This document shows, in pieces, positions 1 through 6,345 of a stretch of DNA of 6,715 bases. The notes under the pieces are model-generated. The model was not told where the DNA came from, searched no databases, and saw only the letters and a list, made by a program, of their open reading frames with translations. Numbering within the stretch: the first letter of the stretch is position 1; each line of letters starts with the position of its first letter. The DNA comes from Flavobacteriaceae bacterium (GTDB lineage: Bacteria > Bacteroidota > Bacteroidia > Flavobacteriales > Flavobacteriaceae): positions 1 through 6,715 of the forward strand of contig JABHBC010000024.1 in the NCBI GenBank assembly GCA_018674025.1, written 5' to 3'. A program made the translations under genes and the position numbers.

Positions 1-437
1 ATTATGTTGCTAAAAACATCAAAACAAATGTTCGTGAATTAGAGGGAGCCATAATATCTCTAATTGCTCAAGCTTCTTTTAATAGAAAAGAAATTACTTT
101 ATCCCTTGCAAAAGAAATAGTTGAGAAGTTTGTAAAAAACACAAAAAGAGAAGTATCAATAGATTACATACAAAAGACTGTTTCAGACTATTTCCAAATG
201 GAAGTTAGTACATTACAATCGAAGACAAGAAAAAGACACATAGTACAGGCAAGACAATTAGCTATGTTTTTTGCAAAAAAATTCACCAAAGCATCGTTAG
301 CTAGTATTGGTTCTCAAATTGGTAAAAGAGACCATGCTACAGTTCTACATGCTTGTAAAACAGTTGACAATCTATCTTCTACAGACAAACAATTCAGAAA
401 ATATGTTGAAGATCTAGGAAAAAAACTCTCTATTTAA
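1..437 (+). CDS. dnaA: Chromosomal replication initiator DnaA, C-terminal part (5' truncated by window edge)
   Basis: DnaA binds DnaA boxes at the chromosomal origin, opens the duplex and loads the replicative helicase. The reading frame is open from base 3 (first two bases are a partial codon) and gives 144 residues up to the TAA at 435-437. The first residues contain NVRELEGA, the end of the AAA+ module with the conserved sensor-II arginine. About residues 50-144 are domain IV, the helix-turn-helix that reads DnaA boxes: the basic segment SKTRKRHIVQARQLAMF and the signature IGSQIGKRDHATVLHA, a normal version of the family's RDHxTVLHA motif. An ATG at 198 lies inside this frame and is an internal methionine (M66 of the fragment), not a start. 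The C-terminus ends normally just after domain IV. It is followed after 11 bp by the rsmI-like gene in the same direction, so the two may share a transcript. Identification is by motif and is secure. Confidence 0.97.
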   Translation, partial: YVAKNIKTNVRELEGAIISLIAQASFNRKEITLSLAKEIVEKFVKNTKREVSIDYIQKTVSDYFQMEVSTLQSKTRKRHIVQARQLAMFFAKKFTKASLASIGSQIGKRDHATVLHACKTVDNLSSTDKQFRKYVEDLGKKLSI

Positions 438-447
438 AAACTCAATC

Positions 448-1155
448 ATTAAAGGTATATTATATTTAATTCCTAACACACTTGGAGAAAATGAACCTCT
501 TGAGGTTCTTCCTATCTCTGTAAAAAAAATAATTGAGTCAACTAACTACTATCTTTTTGAAAATGAAAAAGCAGGAAGAAAGTTTATAAAGAAAATCTCC
601 CCTTCTAAAGTCCAAAGTAATTTGAAAGTGAATTTAATTAATAAATTCACTTTAGATGAAGAACTTAACTCTTTTTTAGATCCTATATACAAGGGTCATA
701 ACATTGGTCTAATTTCAGATGCTGGTTGTCCTGGAGTTGCAGACCCAGGTTCAGACATAATAAAAATAGCACATCAATCTAACATAAAAGTGGCACCACT
801 AGTAGGTCCATCATCAATATTACTTTCGATAATGAGTTCAGGGTTAAACGGACAAAACTTTGCGTTTAATGGTTATCTGCCAATTGAAAAAACAGACAAA
901 AAAAACAAAATAAAAGAATTAGAAAAAATTTCTAATCTAAAGAATCAATCACAAATATTTATTGAAACTCCATACAGAAATAATAAAATGTTAGAAGATC
1001 TAATAAAAACTCTAAGTGGAGACACTAACCTTTGTATAGCATGTGATTTAACTTTAAATACAGAATACATAAAAACTTTATCAATTAATGAATGGAAAAA
1101 AAACAGAATTAATATAGATAAAAAACCTACTATTTTTATAATTCATAAAGACTAA
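448..1155 (+). CDS. rsmI: RsmI-like SAM-dependent 16S rRNA 2'-O-methyltransferase, apparent ATT start
   Basis: This is a tetrapyrrole-methylase-fold (TP_methylase) enzyme of the RsmI family, which methylates the ribose of C1402 in the 16S rRNA decoding centre using SAM. From the ATT at 448 it is 235 residues. Visible signatures: N-terminal strand LYLIPNTLGENEP (residues 5-17), GLISDAGCPGVADPG (87-101), the family hallmark for the SAM site, PLVGPSSILLS (117-127), NGYLP (141-145) and IETPYRNN (172-179). It lacks the extra C-terminal domain of E. coli RsmI, as is usual for the short Bacteroidota homologues. In this frame a TAG at 415-417 bounds the gene upstream, and no ATG, GTG or TTG occurs until the TTG at 622. 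Starting at 622 would delete 58 residues, including the conserved first strand. ATT 448 followed by AAA GGT matches the expected M-K-G type N-terminus; ATC at 445 is the alternative. Exact substrate by homology only. Confidence 0.85.
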   Translation: MKGILYLIPNTLGENEPLEVLPISVKKIIESTNYYLFENEKAGRKFIKKISPSKVQSNLKVNLINKFTLDEELNSFLDPIYKGHNIGLISDAGCPGVADPGSDIIKIAHQSNIKVAPLVGPSSILLSIMSSGLNGQNFAFNGYLPIEKTDKKNKIKELEKISNLKNQSQIFIETPYRNNKMLEDLIKTLSGDTNLCIACDLTLNTEYIKTLSINEWKKNRINIDKKPTIFIIHKD

Positions 1156-1158
1156 GAT

Positions 1159-2202
1159 TTATTTTTTTATGCCCTTAGCATCTAAATATTTATGAAATTT
1201 CTTCGCATTATTATTATGCTCGTATAAAGTTCTTGAAAAATTATGATAACCAATATTTTTCGGATCAGCAGAAAAATAAAAATACTTGTGTTTTTCAAAA
1301 TTTAAAACAGCATCTATTGAGCTTATGTCTGGAACTGCAATTAATCCTGGAGGAAGTCCTTTATACTTATAAGTATTAAATTTAGATTCAATTTTTAAAT
1401 GCTTATATAAAATTCTCCTAATAATGGTGTTTTTATAAGCAGGTAATTGATATGCAGCATACTTTACGGTTGGGTCAGCCTGAAGGAGCCAATTATTGTT
1501 TAATCGGTTCATGTAAACTCCAGCAATTGTATTTAACTCACTTTTCATTTTTGACTCCTGAGTTACAATTGAAGCCAAAATCATTACCTGATTTTGAGTT
1601 AGACCTATTTGTTTTAATTTTCTAATCCTAGAATCATTCCAAAACAGATTATATTCCTTTAACATTCTAGATCTAAATGAAGTTGCATCTGTATCCCAGT
1701 AAAAATTGTAGCTGTTAGGAATGAAAATGGAAAGAAAATTGTATTCATTAAATCCATTTAACTTAAAAAAATTTAGATCTTTAAAAGAATTTAATAATGA
1801 CAAACTATCGGCCTCAATTTGTGTAGAAATTTTACCTGCAAGCTCGTATTCATTATCAATATTATTAAAAATAACATCAACAGTTAATTTACTAGATCTT
1901 AAAGTATTAATTATTTGATTATTGTTCATGCCTTTTTTTATAGCAAATTTTCCAGATTTTAACTTTAAATCATAACCTTTTCTAATTGCTAATCTTTCAA
2001 AAGAATTTACATTTTTTAAAACTGGATCCAAGTCTTGCTTTAACTGATCAAAAGTTTGATCTGTATATACATATACATAAGCAACTTCATTATTAAAATT
2101 TGTATTCGAAACAAACATAGTAACATAAACAAAATATGAGAATATTGATAGTAGAATAAGTCCGATAAAAGAAATTAATAATAATATTTTTTTTATGTAC
2201 AT
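1159..2202 (-). CDS. mltG: Endolytic peptidoglycan transglycosylase MltG (YceG family)
   Basis: MltG is an inner-membrane lytic transglycosylase that cuts nascent peptidoglycan strands and so sets glycan length. The 347-residue product has an N-terminal membrane anchor (about residues 5-30, hydrophobic after YIKK), a poorly conserved LysM-like region (about 40-110) and the YceG catalytic domain (about 195-340). Key motifs are ILASIVTQES with the conserved glutamate at E216, AGVYMNRL (227-234), LQADPTVKYA (240-249), GLPPGLIAVP (282-291) and the late YFYFSADP...GYHNFSRTLYEHN segment. The ATG at 2202 overlaps the end of the upstream GNAT gene by 10 bp, so it is the last gene of the dapF-GNAT-mltG operon and probably translationally coupled. 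Its stop lies three bases from the convergent rsmI stop with no recognisable terminator between. Pairing with DapF puts two peptidoglycan steps on one transcript. Length and motifs are normal for the family. Confidence 0.95.
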   Translation of the reverse strand: MYIKKILLLISFIGLILLSIFSYFVYVTMFVSNTNFNNEVAYVYVYTDQTFDQLKQDLDPVLKNVNSFERLAIRKGYDLKLKSGKFAIKKGMNNNQIINTLRSSKLTVDVIFNNIDNEYELAGKISTQIEADSLSLLNSFKDLNFFKLNGFNEYNFLSIFIPNSYNFYWDTDATSFRSRMLKEYNLFWNDSRIRKLKQIGLTQNQVMILASIVTQESKMKSELNTIAGVYMNRLNNNWLLQADPTVKYAAYQLPAYKNTIIRRILYKHLKIESKFNTYKYKGLPPGLIAVPDISSIDAVLNFEKHKYFYFSADPKNIGYHNFSRTLYEHNNNAKKFHKYLDAKGIKK

Positions 2203-2714
2203 ATCAATTGTAATAACAGTTCATTTTTATATTTTCCATCAAATTTTATCCAATCTTGTTTTAAACCAACTTTTTTGAATTGAACACTTTTAAAGAGATT
2301 AACACTATGAGTATTATCCTCTAATATATTGCAATACAACTGATGAAGCGAAAGATGAGTTTTAGAATACTTAATAAGCAGTTCTAAGGCTTCTTTAGCG
2401 AATCCTTTGCTTCTCATTTTTTCATTTATAATTATAGCAACTCCAGCTCTATTGTTTTTAAAATCTATATCGAACAAATCAATCAATCCAATTGTATTCT
2501 TTTTAAAATCAGTTATAACTAATCGTAGTTGCTTTGCTTCATAGATATCCATATGTGAATTTTTTAAATATCTGTTTAGCAAATATTTCGAGAATGGTAT
2601 TTGAGAGTCACTGATACTCCAATATTTTTCGTTATTCTCTATAGAAAACAAGTAGTTTATATCCTCTAATTCCAAGGCTCTTAAAAATATATTTTTTCCT
2701 TTTAATGTATTCAT
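2193..2714 (-). CDS. GNAT-family N-acetyltransferase, RimJ/RimL-like
   Basis: The 173-residue product has the Acetyltransf_3 (RimJ/RimL-type) layout: an N-terminal FLRALELEDINYLFSIENN segment, a central strand ITDFKKNTIGLIDLFDID (67-84), the acetyl-CoA motif A as NEKMRSKGFAKEALELL (98-113, with R101-x-x-G104-x-A106 for the pyrophosphate loop), and the downstream NTHSVNLFKSVQFKKVG (134-150) that follows the usual N-x-x-S-x-x-L-F/Y-x-x-x-G/Q-F pattern. Such enzymes transfer acetyl from acetyl-CoA to an amine: protein N-termini, amino acids, polyamines or small metabolites. The substrate cannot be told from sequence. Its ATG overlaps the dapF stop in an ATGA arrangement (2711-2714) and its 3' end overlaps mltG, so it is co-expressed with two peptidoglycan genes. 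A link to cell-wall or amino-acid metabolism is suggested by position only. Nothing about it is truncated. Confidence 0.88.
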   Translation of the reverse strand: MNTLKGKNIFLRALELEDINYLFSIENNEKYWSISDSQIPFSKYLLNRYLKNSHMDIYEAKQLRLVITDFKKNTIGLIDLFDIDFKNNRAGVAIIINEKMRSKGFAKEALELLIKYSKTHLSLHQLYCNILEDNTHSVNLFKSVQFKKVGLKQDWIKFDGKYKNELLLQLICT

Positions 2715-3481
2715 ATTTGACCTTTAAATACTTCAATTGCTGGACCTTCAAGCCATATATTATCATAAACATTTTTAAAATCAAAAGACACAAATAATTC
2801 ACCACCTAAGGTACTGATCTTAATTCTATTTGAATCTACAAGGCCTTTACTGTGAGCTGACAATGCTGAAGCTATAACACCAGTGCCACAAGACAGTGTT
2901 TCATTCTCAACTCCACGTTCATATGTCCTAACTTTAATTGAAGAATTATCAATTATTTCAGTGAAGTTTATATTAACTCCATCTTCACTTATTTCTTTAT
3001 TATTTCTTAATTCTCTTCCAGAGTCAAATACATTGATGTTATTGACTGAGGTACAAAACTTTACAAAATGTGGAGAACCTGTATCTAATAAACACCCATT
3101 GTGAACTTCATCAATATTTGAAACTTTAATCATTTTAATTTTAATTATATCATCATTAATGATTCCTTCATGCAATCCATCAATTGCCAAAAAAGTGACA
3201 TTGTCATCTATAATATTTAATTTTTTAGCAAAAGAAATAACACATCTTCCACCATTACCACACATACTAGTTTGTTTTCCATCAGAATTAAAATAAATCA
3301 TTTTAAAATCGTAATGATTATCATTCTCTAAAAGAATTAAACCGTCAGCTCCAACTCCAGTATGTCTAGAACATATTTTGGATATTAATTCTATATTATT
3401 TTTATCAAAAAATAGAGATCTATTATCAATTAAAACAAAATCATTTCCGGTTCCGTGGTATTTGTAAAACTCAATTATCAT
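2711..3481 (-). CDS. dapF: Diaminopimelate epimerase
   Basis: DapF interconverts LL- and meso-diaminopimelate in the cytoplasm, the penultimate step of lysine synthesis and the source of meso-DAP for peptidoglycan. From the ATG at 3481 the product is 256 residues. It shows the two-fold epimerase architecture with both catalytic cysteines: C74 in MCGNGGRC (73-80) and C198 in LSCGTGV (196-202). Other hallmarks are YHGTGNDFVLIDNR (8-21), HTGVGADGL (40-48), FNSDGKQTS (64-72), DTGSPHFV (133-140) and YERGVENET (187-195). The frame can be extended to a TTG at 3490, adding three residues, but ATG 3481 gives the family's normal N-terminus and is preferred. It is first in the dapF-GNAT-mltG operon, with its stop overlapping the next start. 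A TATATTTG -7 promoter element ends only six bases before the ATG, so the mRNA may be leaderless or nearly so. Confidence 0.97.
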   Translation of the reverse strand: MIIEFYKYHGTGNDFVLIDNRSLFFDKNNIELISKICSRHTGVGADGLILLENDNHYDFKMIYFNSDGKQTSMCGNGGRCVISFAKKLNIIDDNVTFLAIDGLHEGIINDDIIKIKMIKVSNIDEVHNGCLLDTGSPHFVKFCTSVNNINVFDSGRELRNNKEISEDGVNINFTEIIDNSSIKVRTYERGVENETLSCGTGVIASALSAHSKGLVDSNRIKISTLGGELFVSFDFKNVYDNIWLEGPAIEVFKGQI

Positions 3482-3487
3482 TAGTAA

Positions 3488-3495
3488 CAAATATA
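3488..3495 (-). promoter_or_regulatory. Candidate -7 promoter element for dapF operon
   Basis: On the minus strand this reads TATATTTG, a perfect match to the Bacteroidota -7 box TAnnTTTG. No good TTTG sits at the expected 19-21 bp upstream; the nearest TTTA (3525-3522) is at about 26 bp. Transcription would start within a few bases of the dapF ATG at 3481. The AT richness makes chance matches fairly likely. Confidence 0.4.
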
Positions 3496-3507
3496 TAAAA
3501 TACAGTA

Positions 3508-3535
3508 TTAACTATAATTGTTAAATGATAGTTAA
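3508..3535. repeat. Inverted repeat in the dapF/htrA divergent region
   Basis: TTAACTAT (3508-3515) and ATAGTTAA (3528-3535) form a perfect 8+8 bp dyad separated by 12 bp. It lies between two divergent transcription units and about where the -33 region of the dapF promoter should be. This is the geometry of a dimeric repressor site, but no regulator is identified, and AT-rich DNA makes such dyads easy to find. Confidence 0.4.
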
Positions 3536-3539
3536 AACG

Positions 3540-3571
3540 TTTCAATCTATTTACAATTTATTTTAATTTTA
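3540..3571 (+). promoter_or_regulatory. Weak candidate promoter for htrA-trmD
   Basis: TTTC (3540-3543), 20 bp, then TAATTTTA (3564-3571) is an imperfect match to the Bacteroidota TTTG/TAnnTTTG pattern, one mismatch in each box. It would give a leader of roughly 10-15 nt before the ATG at 3590. Some promoter is needed here because htrA is divergent from the upstream operon, but this particular choice is tentative. Confidence 0.25.
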
Positions 3572-3589
3572 TTGTTTAAACTATTAGTT

Positions 3590-5002
3590 ATGAAAAAATA
3601 TTTGTTAGTATTATTATCGTCTATAATTGGAGGAATAATGGCTGTTTACATACACGAAAAATTAAGCTCAGAAAATTATAAAGATAAAAATGTAGGTAAT
3701 CTTGTAATAACTGAACAGTTACCAACTAATAATGTCTTTAACTCTAATAATTTATTACAAGACAGGCCAGATTTTGTTGAAATAGCAGAAAACACTATTA
3801 ATTCGGTTGTTCATGTTAAAAACTCTCTATCTAATTCTGATAAAATTACTTTAGAGGATTTAATGTTTGGTAGAAAGCAAGATGGTATGCAAATTGGTAC
3901 AGGATCTGGAGTCATTGTTTCTGCTGATGGTTATATAATAACTAATGCACATGTGATTGATAAGGCTGAAAAAATTCTTATTACTACAAATGACAACAAA
4001 GAATTTGAAGCTAATTTAATTGGTAGTGATGAGCAAAATGATATTGCTTTGCTAAAAGTAGAAACTGAAAATGATTTACCATATGCAATATTTGGTGACA
4101 GTGATGCAACTAAAATTGGTGAATGGGTATTAGCTATAGGTAATCCATTTAATTTGACTTCAACAGTAACTGCAGGAATAATTAGTGCAAAAGCCAGAAA
4201 TCTTGATCCTACAGGCAGAACTACTCAATCATTTATTCAAACTGACGCTGCAGTTAATCCGGGAAATTCTGGTGGTGCATTAGTAAACACTCAAGGGCAA
4301 TTAATAGGAATAAATACTGCAATTCAGTCACAAACTGGCTCATACATAGGTTATTCATTTGCCGTACCCAGTAATATTGCAAAGAAAGTAATTGAAGATT
4401 TAATGGAGTTTGGAATCGTTCAAAATGGATTCTTAGGTGTTACCGGAACAGCATTAAACAACAGTATTGCAAAAGAACTTTCTACTGATGAAATTGAAGG
4501 TTTTTATATAAACTCAGTTGAAGAATACTCTGGAGCAGATTTAGCTGGTATAAAAGAAGGTGATATTATAAAATTTATTGATGAAATAAAAATTTCAAAA
4601 TTTTCTGACCTCAAAGGATACTTGAGCACTAAGAGGCCTAATGATTTAGTAATCGTTCATTTAGTTAGTGATAAAAAAATAAAAAAATTAGAAGTAAGAT
4701 TAAATAAAAATGAAAGAATTTCATTTAATGTTATTGGGATTTTAAAGAATTTATCAGAAGAAGAATTAATAAAATATAATAAGTCCAATGGTGTAAAAAT
4801 ATCTGACTTTAACAAAAGATATGAAAAGTATTGGACAGATAACGGAATTGAAATTGGAAATATAATACATAGGATCAATGGGGTTGATATTAAATCAATT
4901 ACTGACGTTCAAGATATTTTAAAAAACATAAATAATTATGATCCACTTAGGATAGAAATAATTAATAGCAAAGATGAATTAGAAAGATTTAATTTTAGAT
5001 AA
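3590..5002 (+). CDS. HtrA/Deg-type trypsin-like serine protease with PDZ region
   Basis: HtrA/Deg proteases degrade or refold damaged proteins in the periplasm. From the ATG at 3590 the product is 470 residues. Residues 4-20 form a hydrophobic segment after MKK (signal-anchor or signal peptide, no lipobox). The trypsin-like domain spans about 60-270 with an intact triad: H121 in TNAHV, D151 in NDIALLKV and S227 in GNSGGAL; SADGYIITNAHV and AIGNPFNL are family hallmarks. A first PDZ domain follows at about 279-371 (GFLGVTG..., AGIKEGDIIKFID). Residues about 380-470 resemble a second, more divergent PDZ (IGNIIHRINGVDIKSITDVQDIL). A TTG at 3572 would add six residues (MFKLLV) before MKKYLL; the ATG gives a normal charged signal start. 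This is the general DegP/DegQ/MucD group; orthology within it cannot be settled, so no symbol is given. It probably leads an operon with trmD, 32 bp downstream. Confidence 0.95.
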   Translation: MKKYLLVLLSSIIGGIMAVYIHEKLSSENYKDKNVGNLVITEQLPTNNVFNSNNLLQDRPDFVEIAENTINSVVHVKNSLSNSDKITLEDLMFGRKQDGMQIGTGSGVIVSADGYIITNAHVIDKAEKILITTNDNKEFEANLIGSDEQNDIALLKVETENDLPYAIFGDSDATKIGEWVLAIGNPFNLTSTVTAGIISAKARNLDPTGRTTQSFIQTDAAVNPGNSGGALVNTQGQLIGINTAIQSQTGSYIGYSFAVPSNIAKKVIEDLMEFGIVQNGFLGVTGTALNNSIAKELSTDEIEGFYINSVEEYSGADLAGIKEGDIIKFIDEIKISKFSDLKGYLSTKRPNDLVIVHLVSDKKIKKLEVRLNKNERISFNVIGILKNLSEEELIKYNKSNGVKISDFNKRYEKYWTDNGIEIGNIIHRINGVDIKSITDVQDILKNINNYDPLRIEIINSKDELERFNFR

Positions 5003-5034
5003 AAATTTCAAATTATTAATGATATCTTCGAAAA

Positions 5035-5709
5035 ATGAGAATTGATATAATAACTGCTTTGCCAGATTTACTTAAAAGTCCTTTTGAGACATCAATACTT
5101 AAAAAAAGTATAGATTTAAAACTAATAGATTTACACATTCATAATCTAAGAGATTTCACAAAAGACAACTATAAAACTATTGATGATAACCAATTTGGTG
5201 GTGGAGCTGGAATGGTAATGATGATTGAACCAATTGATAAATGTATAAATAAACTAAAAACTGAGCGCCATTATGACGAAGTAATATATATGTCTCCAGA
5301 TGGTGAAAATTTGAATCAAAAAATATCGAATAAAATATCTTTACTGAATAACATTATTATTCTTTGTGGTCACTACAAAGGAGTTGACCAACGCGTGAGA
5401 GATCATTTAATTACAAAGGAAATATCAATAGGAGATTATGTGTTAACTGGTGGAGAATTAGCTGCTGCAGTTTTGTGCGACTCTATAATTAGACTAATTC
5501 CTGGTGTGTTAAGTAATGAAACATCGGCATTAACAGATTCTTTTCAAGACAACCTTTTAGCTCCTCCAATATACACTAGACCTAGAGACTATAATGGATG
5601 GAAAGTACCTGATGTACTGTTAAGTGGAGATTTTCCGAAAATTGAAAAATGGAGAGAAGAAAAAGCTATAGAAGCTACATTAAATAAAAGACCAAATATT
5701 AAGGATTAA
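5035..5709 (+). CDS. trmD: tRNA (guanine37-N1)-methyltransferase TrmD
   Basis: TrmD uses SAM to methylate N1 of G37 next to the anticodon, preventing +1 frameshifting, and is normally essential. The 224-residue product starts MRIDIITALPDLL, the usual first strand, and contains the SPOUT trefoil-knot motifs: FGGGAGMVM (54-62), YMSPDG (85-90), LCGHYKGVDQRV (110-121) and SIGDYVLTGGELAAAV (131-146). D149 in CDSIIRLIPGVL aligns with the catalytic aspartate (Asp169 in the E. coli and Haemophilus enzymes). The C-terminal tRNA-binding part keeps YTRPRDYNGWKVPDVLLSGD (180-199). GHYKG replaces the GRYEG of proteobacteria, as I recall being usual in Bacteroidota. It is shorter than E. coli TrmD (255 residues), mostly at the C-terminus. 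It lies 32 bp after htrA and upstream of rplS, the widely conserved trmD-rplS pairing, although here rplS has its own promoter and the rpsP-rimM partners are absent. Confidence 0.97.
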   Translation: MRIDIITALPDLLKSPFETSILKKSIDLKLIDLHIHNLRDFTKDNYKTIDDNQFGGGAGMVMMIEPIDKCINKLKTERHYDEVIYMSPDGENLNQKISNKISLLNNIIILCGHYKGVDQRVRDHLITKEISIGDYVLTGGELAAAVLCDSIIRLIPGVLSNETSALTDSFQDNLLAPPIYTRPRDYNGWKVPDVLLSGDFPKIEKWREEKAIEATLNKRPNIKD

Positions 5710-5737
5710 AAAAATATTGATAAATAACTCATAAATA

Positions 5738-5767
5738 TTGCATGTTATTAATTTATGTTTATTTTTG
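5738..5767 (+). promoter_or_regulatory. Bacteroidota-type promoter for rplS
   Basis: TTG (5738-5740) and TATTTTTG (5760-5767) are separated by exactly 19 bp. The second box is a perfect TAnnTTTG and the spacing is the consensus for the primary sigma factor of this phylum. Transcription would begin near 5772-5775, giving a leader of about 65 nt before the rplS ATG. Confidence 0.65.
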
Positions 5768-5772
5768 CACCC

Positions 5773-5839
5773 AATTCGAGCTAACCTCTCAACGATAATC
5801 GTTCATGTTGTCTCAGAATAATTTTAAAATTATATAAAA
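5773..5839 (+). promoter_or_regulatory. rplS 5' leader with hairpin, candidate L19 autoregulatory element
   Basis: This leader is less AT-rich at its 5' end than its surroundings. It contains a perfect hairpin AACGA-TAA-TCGTT (5791-5803), a possible outer pairing of GAG (5778-5780) with CTC (5812-5814), and a 16-bp palindrome ATAATTTTAAAATTAT (5818-5833) seven bases before the ATG. Ribosomal-protein genes often carry leaders that bind their own product. A flavobacterial L19 leader has, to my recollection, been proposed from comparative genomics, but membership cannot be tested here. There is no Shine-Dalgarno sequence. Confidence 0.4.
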
Positions 5840-6193
5840 ATGAGTTCATTAGTAAAATTTGTACAAGACGAGTTTGTTCCAAAAAACACTTTTCCAGACT
5901 TTGGAGCTGGTGATACAATAACTGTTTATTACGAAATTAAAGAAGGTAATAAAACAAGAACACAGTTTTTTAGAGGAGTTGTACTTCAAAAAAGAGGCAG
6001 TGGAAGTTCAGAAACTTTTACAATTAGAAAAATGTCTGGATCAATTGGAGTTGAAAGAATATTCCCTATCAACTTACCTGCATTACAAAAAATTGAAATA
6101 AATAAGGCTGGTAAGGTAAGAAGAGCAAGAATTTTCTACTTTAGAAATCTTACAGGTAAAAAAGCAAGAATAAAGGAAATAAGAAGAAAGTAA
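5840..6193 (+). CDS. rplS: 50S ribosomal protein L19
   Basis: L19 sits at the interface of the 30S and 50S subunits, where it contributes to intersubunit bridges. The 117-residue product is full length for the family (about 115 residues). Visible signatures are FPDFGAGDTITVYYEIKEG (19-37), the QFFRGVVLQKRGSGSSETFTIRK segment (42-64), GVERIFPINLP (69-79) and the basic C-terminal tail VRRARIFYFRNLTGKKARIKE. The start MSSLVKFVQDEF is typical of Bacteroidota L19. No Shine-Dalgarno is present; the ATG follows an A-rich run (ATATAAAA), which is normal in this phylum. It is last in the trmD-rplS order but has its own promoter and a 130-bp separation, so its level can be set independently of htrA and trmD. 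No strong terminator follows. Confidence 0.98.
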   Translation: MSSLVKFVQDEFVPKNTFPDFGAGDTITVYYEIKEGNKTRTQFFRGVVLQKRGSGSSETFTIRKMSGSIGVERIFPINLPALQKIEINKAGKVRRARIFYFRNLTGKKARIKEIRRK

Positions 6194-6206
6194 ATAGCTT
6201 ATAAAC

Positions 6207-6233
6207 ATTTGTTAATAAGACTGGTTTACAAAT
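6207..6233 (+). terminator. Weak hairpin after rplS, possible terminator
   Basis: ATTTGT (6207-6212) pairs with ACAAAT (6228-6233), 14 bases after the rplS stop. The stem is AT-rich and no clean U-tract follows, though the next 25 bases are T-rich (6243-6261). It is the only candidate terminator before the promoter at 6260, and it is weak. Confidence 0.2.
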
Positions 6234-6259
6234 AGTTAAGATCTTTATTATAATTTTCC

Positions 6260-6289
6260 TTGTTTATTTAAAATCATATTATACTTTAG
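6260..6289 (+). promoter_or_regulatory. Bacteroidota-type promoter driving the downstream structured RNA
   Basis: TTG (6260-6262), 19 bp, then TACTTTAG (6282-6289) fits TTTG/TAnnTTTG with consensus spacing and one mismatch in each box. Initiation would fall near 6294-6296, exactly where the first hairpin of the downstream RNA begins. That coincidence raises confidence in both features. Confidence 0.6.
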
Positions 6290-6293
6290 ATAC

Positions 6294-6338
6294 AGAATCA
6301 TGGCTTAATGCAGTTTCGTTTACGAAATGATTGATTCT
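6294..6338 (+). ncRNA. Leader stem-loop preceding boxA (boxB-like position)
   Basis: AGAATCA (6294-6300) pairs perfectly with TGATTCT (6332-6338), and the interior holds a second perfect stem TTTCG-TTTA-CGAAA (6314-6327). The structure begins at the predicted transcription start and ends eight bases before the boxA-like site. This is the hairpin-then-boxA order of E. coli rRNA leaders. Confidence 0.5.
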
Positions 6339-6345
6339 ATAAAGA

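Noticed and set aside
1721..1918. Open frame of 65 codons on the plus strand
   Set aside because: It lies wholly antisense to mltG, has low-complexity Leu/Ser/Lys composition and no recognisable motif.
2883..3104. Open frame of 73 codons on the plus strand
   Set aside because: It is antisense to dapF across its second catalytic region; the composition is the shadow of a conserved gene.
3572..3589. TTG start adding six residues to the HtrA-like protein
   Set aside because: The ATG at 3590 gives MKKYLL, a normal signal-sequence start; the added residues have no support.
4657..4878. Open frame of 73 codons on the minus strand
   Set aside because: It is antisense to the C-terminal PDZ region of the HtrA-like gene; its Phe/Leu/Ser-rich translation reflects A-rich coding on the other strand.
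5711..5740. Terminator after trmD formed by two AATATT copies
   Set aside because: The sequence is AU only, each copy is itself palindromic, and no U-tract follows; it is best explained by AT richness.
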